From positions 186,001-250,000 of the forward strand of contig NZ_JARBUT010000007.1 in the NCBI RefSeq assembly GCF_028882275.1: a stretch of DNA of 64,000 nucleotides. The letters run 5' to 3'. The notes below the pieces were generated by a model, which was not told the DNA's origin, searched no databases, and worked only from the letters and a program-made list of their open reading frames with translations. The translations under genes were made by a program, and so were the position numbers. The stretch comes from Nocardiopsis sp. N85 (GTDB lineage: Bacteria; Actinomycetota; Actinomycetes; Streptosporangiales; Streptosporangiaceae). Every line of letters begins with the position of its first letter. The first letter of the stretch is position 1. Positions 42,491 through 50,707 of this stretch are shown one piece after another.

Positions 42491-42523
42491 GCGACGGCGC
42501 CCGGGTACAGGGGACGCCGTCGC
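42491..42523. terminator. Intrinsic terminator of the dioxygenase/hydrolase operon
   Basis: 9-bp stem GCGACGGCG / CGCCGTCGC with a 15-nt loop, 4 nt beyond the hydrolase stop (42527, minus strand). Confidence 0.65.
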
Positions 42524-42526
42524 GGT

Positions 42527-43162
42527 CTAGTGAGGCCCGAAGCGCCCTTCGAACCAGGACCGGGCCCCCTCCAGCACCGCCGGGGGGACCTGGTGGCCGC
42601 CGGGGTGCTCCGAGAGCTCGACGTCGGCGCCCAGCGCGGACAGGTGGTCGGCGAGCAGCCGCGCCTGGTCGGGGGTGCTGATCGGGTCGGTCAGCCCGAC
42701 GCCCAGGAAGGCGGCCCGCCCCGACAGGTCCGCCGCACCGGGCTCGCGACCCTGCAACGGGTACCCACCGCCCAGCAGCACCGCCCCGTCCAGCAGACGG
42801 GGATGGAGCAGCATCAGGGCGGCGGCGATGTTGGCCCCGTTGGAGAAGCCGACCGCCACCACCGGGGCGGCCAGGCCGTGGTGTTCCAGGGCGACGGGCA
42901 CCCACGCGGCCAGTTCCTCGGCGCGGTCGATGACGTCGTCGACGTCGAAGACGCCTTCGCGCAACCGCCGGAACCAGCGGTTCATGCCGTGCTCGTCGAC
43001 CCTGCCCCGCGGTGAGAGCAGGGCGGCGCCGGGGGCCAGGACCCGCCCCAACGGCAGCAGGTCGCGCTCGTCGGCGCCGGTGCCGTGGAGCAGCAGCAGG
43101 GTGGGCGTCCGGGGCCGGTGGGCGGGTTCGACGACGTGGACGAAGTCGGCGACCCCGCTCAC
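42527..43162 (-). CDS. Carboxylesterase/phospholipase-type hydrolase (MhqD-like)
   Basis: A 211-residue alpha/beta hydrolase: oxyanion segment LLLLHGTGADERDLLPLG, nucleophile VVAVGFSNGANIAAAL (Ser in GFSNG), acid in GLTDPISTP and catalytic His in EHPGGHQVPP. The GTG at 43162 overlaps the dioxygenase stop (GTGA). A hydrolase of this kind next to a ring-cleaving dioxygenase matches the MhqD-MhqO pair that detoxifies quinones in Bacillus. Confidence 0.87.
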   Translation of the reverse strand: MSGVADFVHVVEPAHRPRTPTLLLLHGTGADERDLLPLGRVLAPGAALLSPRGRVDEHGMNRWFRRLREGVFDVDDVIDRAEELAAWVPVALEHHGLAAPVVAVGFSNGANIAAALMLLHPRLLDGAVLLGGGYPLQGREPGAADLSGRAAFLGVGLTDPISTPDQARLLADHLSALGADVELSEHPGGHQVPPAVLEGARSWFEGRFGPH

Positions 43163-44109
43163 CGGCCGGTCTCCAGGGGCGGCAGTGCCGCGGCGATGCT
43201 CTCGCGATCGGGCTCCAACCAGGGCGGGAGCCGCAGGGAGCGCCCCAGCTCCAGCAGGGGTTCGTCGTAGTCGAAACCGGGGCCGTCGGTGGCGATCTCC
43301 AGCAGCACCCCGCCGGGTTCGCGGAAGTAGATGGAGGTGAAGTAGTTGCGGTCGCGGATCTCGGTCACGCCCACCCCCTCGGCGAGGAGGCTCTCGCGCC
43401 AGGACGCCTGGACGGGACCGTCGGGGGCGCGGTAGGCGACGTGGTGGACGGTGCCGGCGGCGACGTGTCCGCGCTCGGCGCCCGGGTCGGCGACGACGTC
43501 GACGATGGTGCCCACCGCGTCCCCGGCCGCCCCGGTGCGAAAGCGCACCCGGCCGGCGGACTCGCCCTCCAGCTCGAACCCGAGGCTGTCGGAGAGCATC
43601 GCGACGGTGTCCTCCACCCGGTGCTCGGTCAGTGTGACCGAGCGGATGCCGCGCACGGCGTGGTCGGTGGGGATCGCGCCCCCGTCCCAGGGATCGGTGT
43701 CGTGGTGGTCGGGGGCGGCGGCCAGTTCGATGACGAGACCGTCGGGGTCGCGCAGGGACAGGACGTCCTCGGCGTCGCGCTCCACCGGACGGGTGAAGGG
43801 CACGTCCAGCGCGTCGAGGTGTCCGGCCCACCAGCCCAGCGATCCCTCGGGCACCGAGAAGGTGGTGACGGTGGCCTGACCGGCGCCGATGCGCCCACGG
43901 GGCGCCCCTGGCCAGGGGAAGAACGTCATGATGGTGCCGGGGTTGCCCACCCGGTCGCCGTAGTACAGGTGATAGGTGGTGGGGTCGTCGAAGTTGACGG
44001 TGCGCTTGACCAGGCGCATCCCCAGCACGTTGCGGTAGAAGTCGGCGTTGGCCGCCGGATCCGTGGCGATCGCGGTCACATGGTGGATCCCCGCGGGACG
44101 TACGTCCAC
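43159..44109 (-). CDS. VOC-family ring-cleaving dioxygenase (MhqO-like)
   Basis: A 316-residue protein with two vicinal-oxygen-chelate units. Unit one has GIHHVTAIATDPAANADFYR and NVLGMRLVKRTVNFDDPTTY; unit two has TVHHVAYRAP and YFTSIYFREPGGVLLEIATD. Metal ligands are the His of GIHHVT and HHVAYR and the Glu of LLEIAT. GTG at 44109, 7 nt after GGAGGG. Likely cleaves hydroquinone- or catechol-type rings. Operon with the hydrolase; a MarR-like inverted repeat sits upstream. Confidence 0.9.
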   Translation of the reverse strand: MDVRPAGIHHVTAIATDPAANADFYRNVLGMRLVKRTVNFDDPTTYHLYYGDRVGNPGTIMTFFPWPGAPRGRIGAGQATVTTFSVPEGSLGWWAGHLDALDVPFTRPVERDAEDVLSLRDPDGLVIELAAAPDHHDTDPWDGGAIPTDHAVRGIRSVTLTEHRVEDTVAMLSDSLGFELEGESAGRVRFRTGAAGDAVGTIVDVVADPGAERGHVAAGTVHHVAYRAPDGPVQASWRESLLAEGVGVTEIRDRNYFTSIYFREPGGVLLEIATDGPGFDYDEPLLELGRSLRLPPWLEPDRESIAAALPPLETGR

Positions 44110-44133
44110 GTCATCACCCTCCCTCACGATCAG

Positions 44134-44153
44134 GTGGTTGAATCTTAAACCAC
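44134..44153. promoter_or_regulatory. Inverted repeat operator upstream of the dioxygenase
   Basis: GTGGTT-N8-AACCAC, AT-rich inside, 25-44 nt upstream of the dioxygenase start, so it covers the expected promoter. Size and position fit a MarR/MhqR-type quinone-responsive repressor, but no such gene is nearby. Confidence 0.55.
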
Positions 44154-45434
44154 TTTGGGAGACCTCCCGATCCCACCCTTCCCCGCGGTCCCTCCCGATC
44201 CGGTCAAGGACGGCTCGGCATCGGGCAACGCCTCCACCTTCGAACGCAACCCCACCCCGGCGACCAGCGCCGTCGCGCACAACACCCCGGCGAACACCAG
44301 GGCCGCGCCCCAGCCCCACCGGTCGTAGAAGATCCCGCCGGCCCACCCCAGCAGGCTCGCCCCCATGTAGTACGCCAGCGTGTACAGCGACGACGCCTGC
44401 GCCCGTCCCAGGCCCGCACGCCGCGCCGCCCACGCCGAGGCGGTGGCGTGCGCGCAGAAGAACACGAACGTGAACACCACCAGTCCCGCCGCCATCACCG
44501 GCAGCGAGGGCACGGCCAGCACCGCCACGGCCCCGCCCATCGCCACCACCGACACCGCCAGCACCCGGTAGGGGCCCCACCGGTCGCCGGCCCGCCCCGA
44601 CCACGCCGACCCGGCCATCCCCGCCGTGTAGGCGACGAACAGCGACGACGCCACCGCCTGCGACAACCCGAACGGCTCCCCCGTCAACCGGAACCCCAGC
44701 AGGTTGTACACCGTCATGAACGCGCCCATCAGCAACAGCGCCTGCGCGTACAGCGCGACCATCCCCGGCACCGCCAGCGCCGCCCGCCAGCGGCCCCGCG
44801 GCCGGGCCCCGCCCGGCGGACGGGTCCGCGCGCTCGGCGTCCCCCGGGGCAGCGCGCACACGAACACGATCCAGGCCACCACGCCCACCGCGGTACCGGC
44901 GGCCACCCCCCACTGCCACCCGCCCGCCGAGGCCGCCCACCCCGCCACCAGGCGCCCGCCCATCCCGCCCAACGGGTTCCCGGCGATGTAGATCCCCACC
45001 GCCCGCGCCGCGTCCGCCGGATGCAGGACGTCGGTCAGGTACGCGACCGCCGCGGCCGGCACACCGCCCAGCGCGGCGCCCTGGACCGCCCGCAACACCA
45101 CCAGCACCCACAGGTCGCCCGCCCACGGCGCGACGCACCCCACCAGGGTCGCCACCGCGAGCGAGACCGCGATCACCCGCACGCGTCCGAACCGGTCCCC
45201 GAGTCCGCTCCACACCAGCGCGAAGCCCGCCAGGGCACCGGTGGCCGCCGACACCGTCAACGACACACGCGCCGCCGACTCCTCCAGATCGACCGCCATC
45301 TCCGGCAGGACCGGCTGCACCGACCACAGCTGGGCGAACGTCGCCACCGCCACGGCGACCATCGCCACCACGATGCGTCGGTACGCGGACGTCCCGGCAC
45401 GGGGACGGTCATCGATGAGGATCCGCGTGTTCAT
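44145..45434 (-). CDS. MFS transporter (DHA1-type)
   Basis: A membrane protein of about 430 residues with 12 helices. Motif A reads GLGDRFGRVRV in loop 2-3, and helix 4-5 has LRAVQGAALGGVPAAAVAYL. Start at ATG 45434 (MNTRILIDDRP); a GTG at 45443 is also open. Its last codons run into the dioxygenase operator. Divergent from the LysR gene 41 nt away, the usual layout for a LysR-controlled exporter. Confidence 0.9.
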   Translation of the reverse strand: MNTRILIDDRPRAGTSAYRRIVVAMVAVAVATFAQLWSVQPVLPEMAVDLEESAARVSLTVSAATGALAGFALVWSGLGDRFGRVRVIAVSLAVATLVGCVAPWAGDLWVLVVLRAVQGAALGGVPAAAVAYLTDVLHPADAARAVGIYIAGNPLGGMGGRLVAGWAASAGGWQWGVAAGTAVGVVAWIVFVCALPRGTPSARTRPPGGARPRGRWRAALAVPGMVALYAQALLLMGAFMTVYNLLGFRLTGEPFGLSQAVASSLFVAYTAGMAGSAWSGRAGDRWGPYRVLAVSVVAMGGAVAVLAVPSLPVMAAGLVVFTFVFFCAHATASAWAARRAGLGRAQASSLYTLAYYMGASLLGWAGGIFYDRWGWGAALVFAGVLCATALVAGVGLRSKVEALPDAEPSLTGSGGTAGKGGIGRSPKVV

Positions 45435-45475
45435 GTCGCCCACGCTAGAAACCCATCGACCGATACGTCCAATGC

Positions 45476-46444
45476 ATGAACACGCGTGGACTCATACTGG
45501 AACGCATGGAACCCGAGGACATCGACCGCATCACCCGGATCCTGGCCCCTCGCCTGCACATGCTCGCCGCCCTGGCGCGGACCGAGCACGTCACCCGCGC
45601 CGCCGAGATCCTGGGCATGCCCCAACCCACCCTGAGCAGGGCGATGGCCCGTCTGCAAGAGGAGACCGGGCTCACCCTCGTGGAACGCACCGGCCGCGGG
45701 GTGCGCCTGACCCGTACCGGCCGACTCCTGCTCCCGCACGTGGAGCGCGCCCTGACCGATCTGGCCCGTGGCGTGGGCGAGCTCACCGACGCCGACCACG
45801 GCCGCGTCACCCTCACCTTCCTGCCCACCCTGGGCGTGGAGGTGGTCCCCGCCCTGCTGCGCGGCTTCCGGCGCACCCACCCCGACGTGCGCTTCACCCT
45901 GATCCAGGAGGCCTGGGCGCCCTCGCTGCGCCGCCTCGCCGAAGGCGGCGCCGACCTGGCCCTGACCTCGCCCCTGCCCACCGACCCCCGCCTGGTCTGC
46001 ACCGTCCTGCACACCCAGGCCCTGCGCCTGGTGGTGCCCGAGCACCACCGACTGGCCCGCACCGACCGCGAGGTCGCCCTGTCCGAGGTCGCCGGGGAGG
46101 AGTTCGTCCTCCTCAAACCCGGACGGGGGGTGCGCCACCTCACCGACCGGCTCACCGACCGGGCCGCCCTGACCCCCGAGGTCGCCTTCGAGGCCGACGA
46201 CATCGCCACGGCCCGCGGCCTGGTCGGTGCCGGGCTGGGGGTGTCGGTCCTGCCGGCCCGCCCGCGCGGCCCCCTGCCCACCACCGCCGAACTCCCGTTG
46301 GCCGACCACGACGCCGTCCGCCCCATCGGGGTGATCCACCCCGCCGCCGGGTCCGGGGGCGGCTACACCCCGCCGGCCGTGACGACCTTCCTGGAGCACG
46401 TGCGCCGCCACGGACCCCGCCTGATCCCCGACCTGACCGGGTAG
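45476..46444 (+). CDS. LysR-family transcriptional regulator
   Basis: A 322-residue regulator: HTH at about residues 28-85 (LAALARTEHVTRAAEILGMP, QPTLSRAMARLQEETGLTLV) and effector domain (HGRVTLTFLPTLGVEVVPAL). ATG codons at 45476 and 45506 (MEPEDIDRI) are both possible. Divergent from the MFS gene and likely its activator or repressor. Confidence 0.9.
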   Translation: MNTRGLILERMEPEDIDRITRILAPRLHMLAALARTEHVTRAAEILGMPQPTLSRAMARLQEETGLTLVERTGRGVRLTRTGRLLLPHVERALTDLARGVGELTDADHGRVTLTFLPTLGVEVVPALLRGFRRTHPDVRFTLIQEAWAPSLRRLAEGGADLALTSPLPTDPRLVCTVLHTQALRLVVPEHHRLARTDREVALSEVAGEEFVLLKPGRGVRHLTDRLTDRAALTPEVAFEADDIATARGLVGAGLGVSVLPARPRGPLPTTAELPLADHDAVRPIGVIHPAAGSGGGYTPPAVTTFLEHVRRHGPRLIPDLTG

Positions 46445-46490
46445 GGAAATCCCGTTGTCGGGCCGAGGGGTCCGCCAGCACGATGGCCCC

Positions 46491-46580
46491 ATGACACGAT
46501 CCGAACACCCTGCGGCCGAACGTCCCGTGGCCCTGATCACCGGGGTGGGCCGCACCCGCGGGATCTCCGCACCCTCCTGA
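46491..46580 (+). pseudogene. N-terminal fragment of a short-chain dehydrogenase
   Basis: A 29-codon open frame encoding RPVALITGVGRTRGI, the Rossmann nucleotide-binding start of an SDR, which then stops (ISAPS*). The remainder of the enzyme (over 200 residues) is absent. A deletion remnant. Confidence 0.6.
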
Positions 46581-46791
46581 ACGCACGATGGCCGCCGCGT
46601 TCCGGATCAGGACGGTATCCGGACCGCGACGGCCGCGCCCCATAGTCGGCCGGCACTTGTCCGAATGTCAACAAAACGGAAGTGGAACGCACCCGTCCGC
46701 AACCGGACCGAGACCCGAACGGTTCTCACTTTCCACTGTGTGCGCCCTACACTTCCCCAGGCACCCGACCATCCCATCACCGAGGAGGCGC
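46581..46791. promoter_or_regulatory. Upstream region of the GntR gene with operator candidate
   Basis: Non-coding. TTGTCCGAATGTCAACAA (near 46657-46674) is an inverted repeat with TTGT/ACAA-type arms of the kind bound by FadR-class GntR proteins. It stands about 120 nt upstream of the GntR start. Confidence 0.35.
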
Positions 46792-47475
46792 ATGCGCAGG
46801 GCCCGACGGCGCGGACTCGCCCACGAGGCGGCCGACCGCATCCGCGAGTCCATCCTCCAGGGCTCCCCGCCCCCGGGCGCGCCCCTGCGCGAGGTCGACC
46901 TGGCCACCCGTCTGGACGTCAGCCGCGGCTCGGTCCGCGAGGGCCTGGCCCTCCTCGAACAGGAGGGTCTGGTCGTCAGCCAGTGGCACCGCGGCGCCCG
47001 CGTCATCGAGCCCACCCCCACCGAGGTCGACGAGGTCTACACCGTGCGCGGCGCCCTGGAGCGCCTGGCCGCCCACCGCGCCGCCACTCGCGCCACAGAC
47101 TCCCACCTGGCCGAACTCGCCGGCCTGGTCCACGCACTCGAACACGCCCTGGCCCGGGGGGCCGACGCCCCCGAACTGCTCCGGCTGGACCTGGGCTTCC
47201 ACGACCGTCTCTACGAACTCGCCGACAACACCCGTCTGCAACGGGCGTGGCAGGCGGTGCGCTCCCCGGTCCACCTGTTCCAGCTCACCCGCATCCGCCT
47301 GGGCCACCCCCACTACCGCGAGGTCGTCGTGGACGAACACCGCGCCCTGACGGACCTGCTGATCCGACGCGAGGCCGAGGCCGCCGCCCGACACGCCGAG
47401 GCCCACGTCGCCTCCGCCCGCGACGCGCTGATGCGCATGCTGAGAAGCCGACCCCCCGCGACGGACGATCAATGA
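46792..47475 (+). CDS. GntR-family regulator (FadR/FCD subfamily)
   Basis: A 227-residue regulator with N-terminal winged HTH (LREVDLATRLDVSRGSVREG, LALLEQEGLVV) and all-helical FCD ligand domain (YTVRGALERLAAHRAATRAT; metal-binding His/Asp in LDLGFHDRLYELADN). GAGGAGGCGC before the ATG 46792 fixes the start. Probably controls organic-acid or fatty-acid metabolism; target unknown. The iron box of the next gene begins 2 nt after its stop. Confidence 0.9.
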   Translation: MRRARRRGLAHEAADRIRESILQGSPPPGAPLREVDLATRLDVSRGSVREGLALLEQEGLVVSQWHRGARVIEPTPTEVDEVYTVRGALERLAAHRAATRATDSHLAELAGLVHALEHALARGADAPELLRLDLGFHDRLYELADNTRLQRAWQAVRSPVHLFQLTRIRLGHPHYREVVVDEHRALTDLLIRREAEAAARHAEAHVASARDALMRMLRSRPPATDDQ

Positions 47476-47476
47476 A

Positions 47477-47495
47477 TTGGGTAGGCTAACCTAAC
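47477..47495. promoter_or_regulatory. Iron box upstream of the sucrase/ferredoxin-like gene
   Basis: TTGGGTAGGCTAACCTAAC: 15-16 of 19 positions agree with the actinobacterial iron box TTAGGTTAGGCTAACCTAA. It lies 83 nt upstream of the GTG at 47578. Confidence 0.85.
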
Positions 47496-47577
47496 GTCGA
47501 CGCGCGAACGTGTCCGGGCACCTCCCGAGCACCTCGCGCGCCCGCATGTCCGTACCCGCTCCGATTGGACCCGACCC

Positions 47578-48507
47578 GTGCGCCTACCCACCGCCCCGGA
47601 CGGCAGCCGGGGCTGCTCGGCCCTGGCCCGCCACACCGGAGAGCAGATCGCCGGAACGGCCGGACGCACCATCGGATGGCTGCTCATCGAACACCCCGGG
47701 CCCTGGCGGCACCCCGCTTTCACCAGCCCCGGCCTGGACAAGGACGTCGTCTCCGCACTGGCCGCCCGTATCGCCGGCCACGACGTCAAACCCCAGCTCA
47801 TCAAGCGCCCCGGCCCCCCTCGCGAGCACCACGGACCCCACCGCGCCTACCTGGCCCACGTCAGCCGCACCTCCCCCTGGGTGCGCCGCATCGACTTCAC
47901 CGACCAGGCCGAACTCCTCGCCTACGACATCACCGCGGCCGAACACCCCACGCCGCCCGACTTCGGCACCCCCGTCGACCACACCCTGTACCTGGTGTGC
48001 ACCCACGCCAAGAAGGACCCCTGCTGCGCCGTCCTGGGCCGTCCCGTGGCCGCCGCCCTGGCCGACACCGACGCCGAGGTCTGGGAGACCACCCACGTGG
48101 GCGGCGACCGGTTCGCCGCCAACCTCGTCGCCCTCCCCCAGGGCGCCTACTTCGGCCGGCTGGACCCCGTCTCGGCCGTGCACACCGTCACCGCCCTGGA
48201 GAGGGGACGCATCGTCCCCGACAACTTCCGCGGCCGGTGCAGCGACTCCTCCGCGGTCCAGGCCGCCGAGGCCGCCCTGCGCGCCCACCTGGGCACCGTC
48301 GGCGTCGACGAGGTCACCCACCTGGGTGAGGAGGACACCTCCGACGGCGTCCGCGTGACCCTGGGCCACGGCGAGGGCCTGTACACCGTCTCGGTCGCCC
48401 GCGAGGAGGGGCCCGCCTGCCCGACCACCTGTTCGGCGCTGGAGCCCAGCCGCCCCGTCCACCACCGCGTGGTCGAGATCGAGGGCCTGCCCGCCTTGAG
48501 CGGTTGA
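47578..48507 (+). CDS. Sucrase/ferredoxin-like family protein, iron-regulated
   Basis: A 309-residue protein of the sucrase/ferredoxin-like (Suc_Fer-like) family with a thioredoxin-like ferredoxin core. Conserved elements are CTHAKKDPCCAVLGRPVAAA, TTHVGGDRFAANLVALPQGA and YFGRLDPVSAVHTV. The two Cys of HAKKDPCC and a Cys in FRGRCSD could ligate a 2Fe-2S cluster; a C-terminal pair CPTTCS follows. GTG start. The iron box directly upstream suggests a role in iron metabolism, for instance reducing ferric siderophores; inference. Confidence 0.85.
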   Translation: MRLPTAPDGSRGCSALARHTGEQIAGTAGRTIGWLLIEHPGPWRHPAFTSPGLDKDVVSALAARIAGHDVKPQLIKRPGPPREHHGPHRAYLAHVSRTSPWVRRIDFTDQAELLAYDITAAEHPTPPDFGTPVDHTLYLVCTHAKKDPCCAVLGRPVAAALADTDAEVWETTHVGGDRFAANLVALPQGAYFGRLDPVSAVHTVTALERGRIVPDNFRGRCSDSSAVQAAEAALRAHLGTVGVDEVTHLGEEDTSDGVRVTLGHGEGLYTVSVAREEGPACPTTCSALEPSRPVHHRVVEIEGLPALSG

Positions 48508-48525
48508 CCTCCCGAAGGGGGAGGA

Positions 48526-48553
48526 CCCGAGACCGCGCGCCGGCGGTCCCGGG
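48526..48553. terminator. Convergent terminator
   Basis: CCCGAGACCGC / GCGGTCCCGGG (11-nt arms with one mismatch) around a 6-nt loop, between the sucrase-like stop (48507) and the kinase stop (48562). Confidence 0.7.
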
Positions 48554-48561
48554 CGGGCGTC

Positions 48562-50376
48562 TCAGCCCCAGAAACCGAAGCTGTACAACAGCCCGTTGGT
48601 CGCCGCGACCACGCCCAGCGCCAGCACCGCGCCGGTCACGAACGACGTCCGCAGCGACCGCACCAGGAACTCCAACGACACCAGGTTGTTGAGGATGAAG
48701 TACCCCAACATCAGCGCGTGCCAGAACCCGTCCATCGACAACGGCTCGAACGCGTAGGCCGCACCGGTCCACACATCGGTCTCGGTGGTGAACCACGCCC
48801 ACGCCAACGCCGCACCGTACCCCAGCGGGATCTGGATGAACGGCAGGATCAACAGCGGCAGCAGCTTGGCGAAACTCCACAGGCTCGGCCGTCCGGCCTC
48901 ACGGGCCTCGGCCTGGGCCCGCCGCGCCGCCTCCTGCTCGGCGCGCACCCGCTCACGGTGGGCGCGATCGGCCTCCTGACGGCGCCGCTCCTCCAACTGC
49001 TCATCGTGGCGGCGCCGCTGCTGGGCCGCGTACTGCTCCTGCCGCGCCCGCTCCTGCTCCTGAAGCCGCTGCTGCTCCCGCAGCTGCTCCTGGTGGAGCT
49101 CGTACTCGCGGCGACGCAGCTCCTCGGCGTCGGAGCGGACCTCGTCACGGCGGCCCCCGTACAGGTCGGCGTACGGATCCTCACCGTCCCGCCCCGCGCC
49201 CTGGTCGGCGGTGGGCGGCCGCTGCGCGTCGTACTGCCGGGTGGGCGCGTGCCCCTGCCCCTGCTGCGCGCCGTACTGCCGAGTCGGCGCGTGCCCCTGG
49301 CCCTGGACCGAGGTCGCCCCCTGATCCGGGGTCCCGAAACCACCGCCGGGCGCCACCCGCGTGGCCTGGTCGTCGGCCCACACGCCCGCGGCGCCCCCGG
49401 CCACGGCACCCGCCGCGCCGCCGGCCGCCGCGGCGCCCCAGACCCGTGTCGGATCATGGGCGCCCTCACCGCGCCCATGGGTGCCGGTCTGCTCCGCCGA
49501 CTCCTCCAACGCCCGGTTCACCCGGGCCACCTGCTCCTGCACACCCGTCATCACCGCCGGCGGCAACCACGTCGCCCCCGCGTGCACGTCCCCCAGATAG
49601 TCCAGGATCTCCCCCGGCGTGGGACGGCCCCGCACGTCCTTGCTCAAGCACGCCGCCACCAGGTGCCGCAACGACTCCGGCACCCCGGCCAGGTCCGGCT
49701 CCCGACCGATGATCCGCATCACCATCGTCGGCATCGACCCCTCACCGAAGGGCCCCGTCCCCGACGCGGCGTACGCCAGCACCGCCCCATAGGCGAACAG
49801 GTCGCTCGCCGGCGTCAGCACGTCCCCCTGCACCTGCTCAGGGCTCATGAAGCCCGGGGTGCCGATCACCGACTGGGTGGCCGCCGTGCCATCGGTGGCC
49901 CGCGCGATCCCGAAATCGATCACCCGCGGTCCGTCCTCGGCCAACAGCACGTTCCCCGGCTTCAGGTCCCGGTGGATCAGGCCCACCCGGTGGATCTCGG
50001 CCAACGCCTCGGCCAGCCCCGCCGCCAGCACCCGCACCGTCGGCTCCGGCAACGGCCCATGGGCGGCCACCGCCTCGTCCAACGGCAACGACGGCACATA
50101 GGAGGTGACCAGCCACGGCACCTCGTCCTCGGGACCGGCGTCGATCACCGGCGCCGTGAACGCACCGCTCACCTGACGGGCGGCGGCCACCTCCCGGGCG
50201 AACCGCTCCCGGAACGCGGCGTCGGTGGCCATGTGCGGATGGACCCGCTTGATCGCCACCGCGCGCCCGCCCGCGGACCGGCCGAAGAACACCTGGCCCA
50301 TACCGCCCGCCCCCAGGCGTCCGATCAGCCGGTACCGGCCGATGCGATCGGGATCGGTGTTCTCAAGGGGACCCAA
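48562..50376 (-). CDS. Serine/threonine protein kinase with coiled coil and C-terminal membrane domain
   Basis: About 604 residues. The kinase domain is N-terminal (about 15-270): YRLIGRLGAGGMGQVFFGRS, VAIKRVHPH (Lys), HRDLKPGNVLL, VIDFGIARA, GTPGFMSPEQ. Next come an Ala/Gly linker, a GQGHAPTRQYxAQ repeat (two copies), and a strongly charged Glu/Arg/Gln helix of about 100 residues (probable coiled coil or single helix). Three to four helices end the protein (FAKLLPLLILPFIQIPLGY). The start is judged to be the TTG at 50376 after GAAGGA; a GTG at 50427 gives 17 more residues. No PASTA domain. Confidence 0.88.
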   Translation of the reverse strand: MGPLENTDPDRIGRYRLIGRLGAGGMGQVFFGRSAGGRAVAIKRVHPHMATDAAFRERFAREVAAARQVSGAFTAPVIDAGPEDEVPWLVTSYVPSLPLDEAVAAHGPLPEPTVRVLAAGLAEALAEIHRVGLIHRDLKPGNVLLAEDGPRVIDFGIARATDGTAATQSVIGTPGFMSPEQVQGDVLTPASDLFAYGAVLAYAASGTGPFGEGSMPTMVMRIIGREPDLAGVPESLRHLVAACLSKDVRGRPTPGEILDYLGDVHAGATWLPPAVMTGVQEQVARVNRALEESAEQTGTHGRGEGAHDPTRVWGAAAAGGAAGAVAGGAAGVWADDQATRVAPGGGFGTPDQGATSVQGQGHAPTRQYGAQQGQGHAPTRQYDAQRPPTADQGAGRDGEDPYADLYGGRRDEVRSDAEELRRREYELHQEQLREQQRLQEQERARQEQYAAQQRRRHDEQLEERRRQEADRAHRERVRAEQEAARRAQAEAREAGRPSLWSFAKLLPLLILPFIQIPLGYGAALAWAWFTTETDVWTGAAYAFEPLSMDGFWHALMLGYFILNNLVSLEFLVRSLRTSFVTGAVLALGVVAATNGLLYSFGFWG

Positions 50377-50707
50377 CGTCCTCAGTCCTTCCGCATTCGT
50401 CGCACCCGACAACGTCTCGCACACCACACGTGCACCAGACCCCAGCGATCGTAGCCAACCGGGCGGGCACGGTGGACCCGAGACGCCTCACCCGGTTCGA
50501 CGCCCCACCCCACCCTCCGGGTTCACCCGACCGGGACGCGGCGACGACACGCGACCCTTACCCGGAGCCCACCCGCCCGCGGTGCGCCGACAACGCGCCA
50601 CGACCCCGCGGAGTTCCCCCCTGGCCTGCATCGGCCAACTTCGCCCTCGCCCACCGCGGCCCCCGCCCCACCCCACCTAGGGTCGTACCCGTCGAGAGGA
50701 ACACGCC

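Noticed and set aside
49210-49320. Short direct repeat resembling a tandem-repeat element or CRISPR
   Set aside because: It is a two-copy GQGHAPTRQYxAQ repeat inside the kinase linker, in frame, so a protein repeat and not an array.
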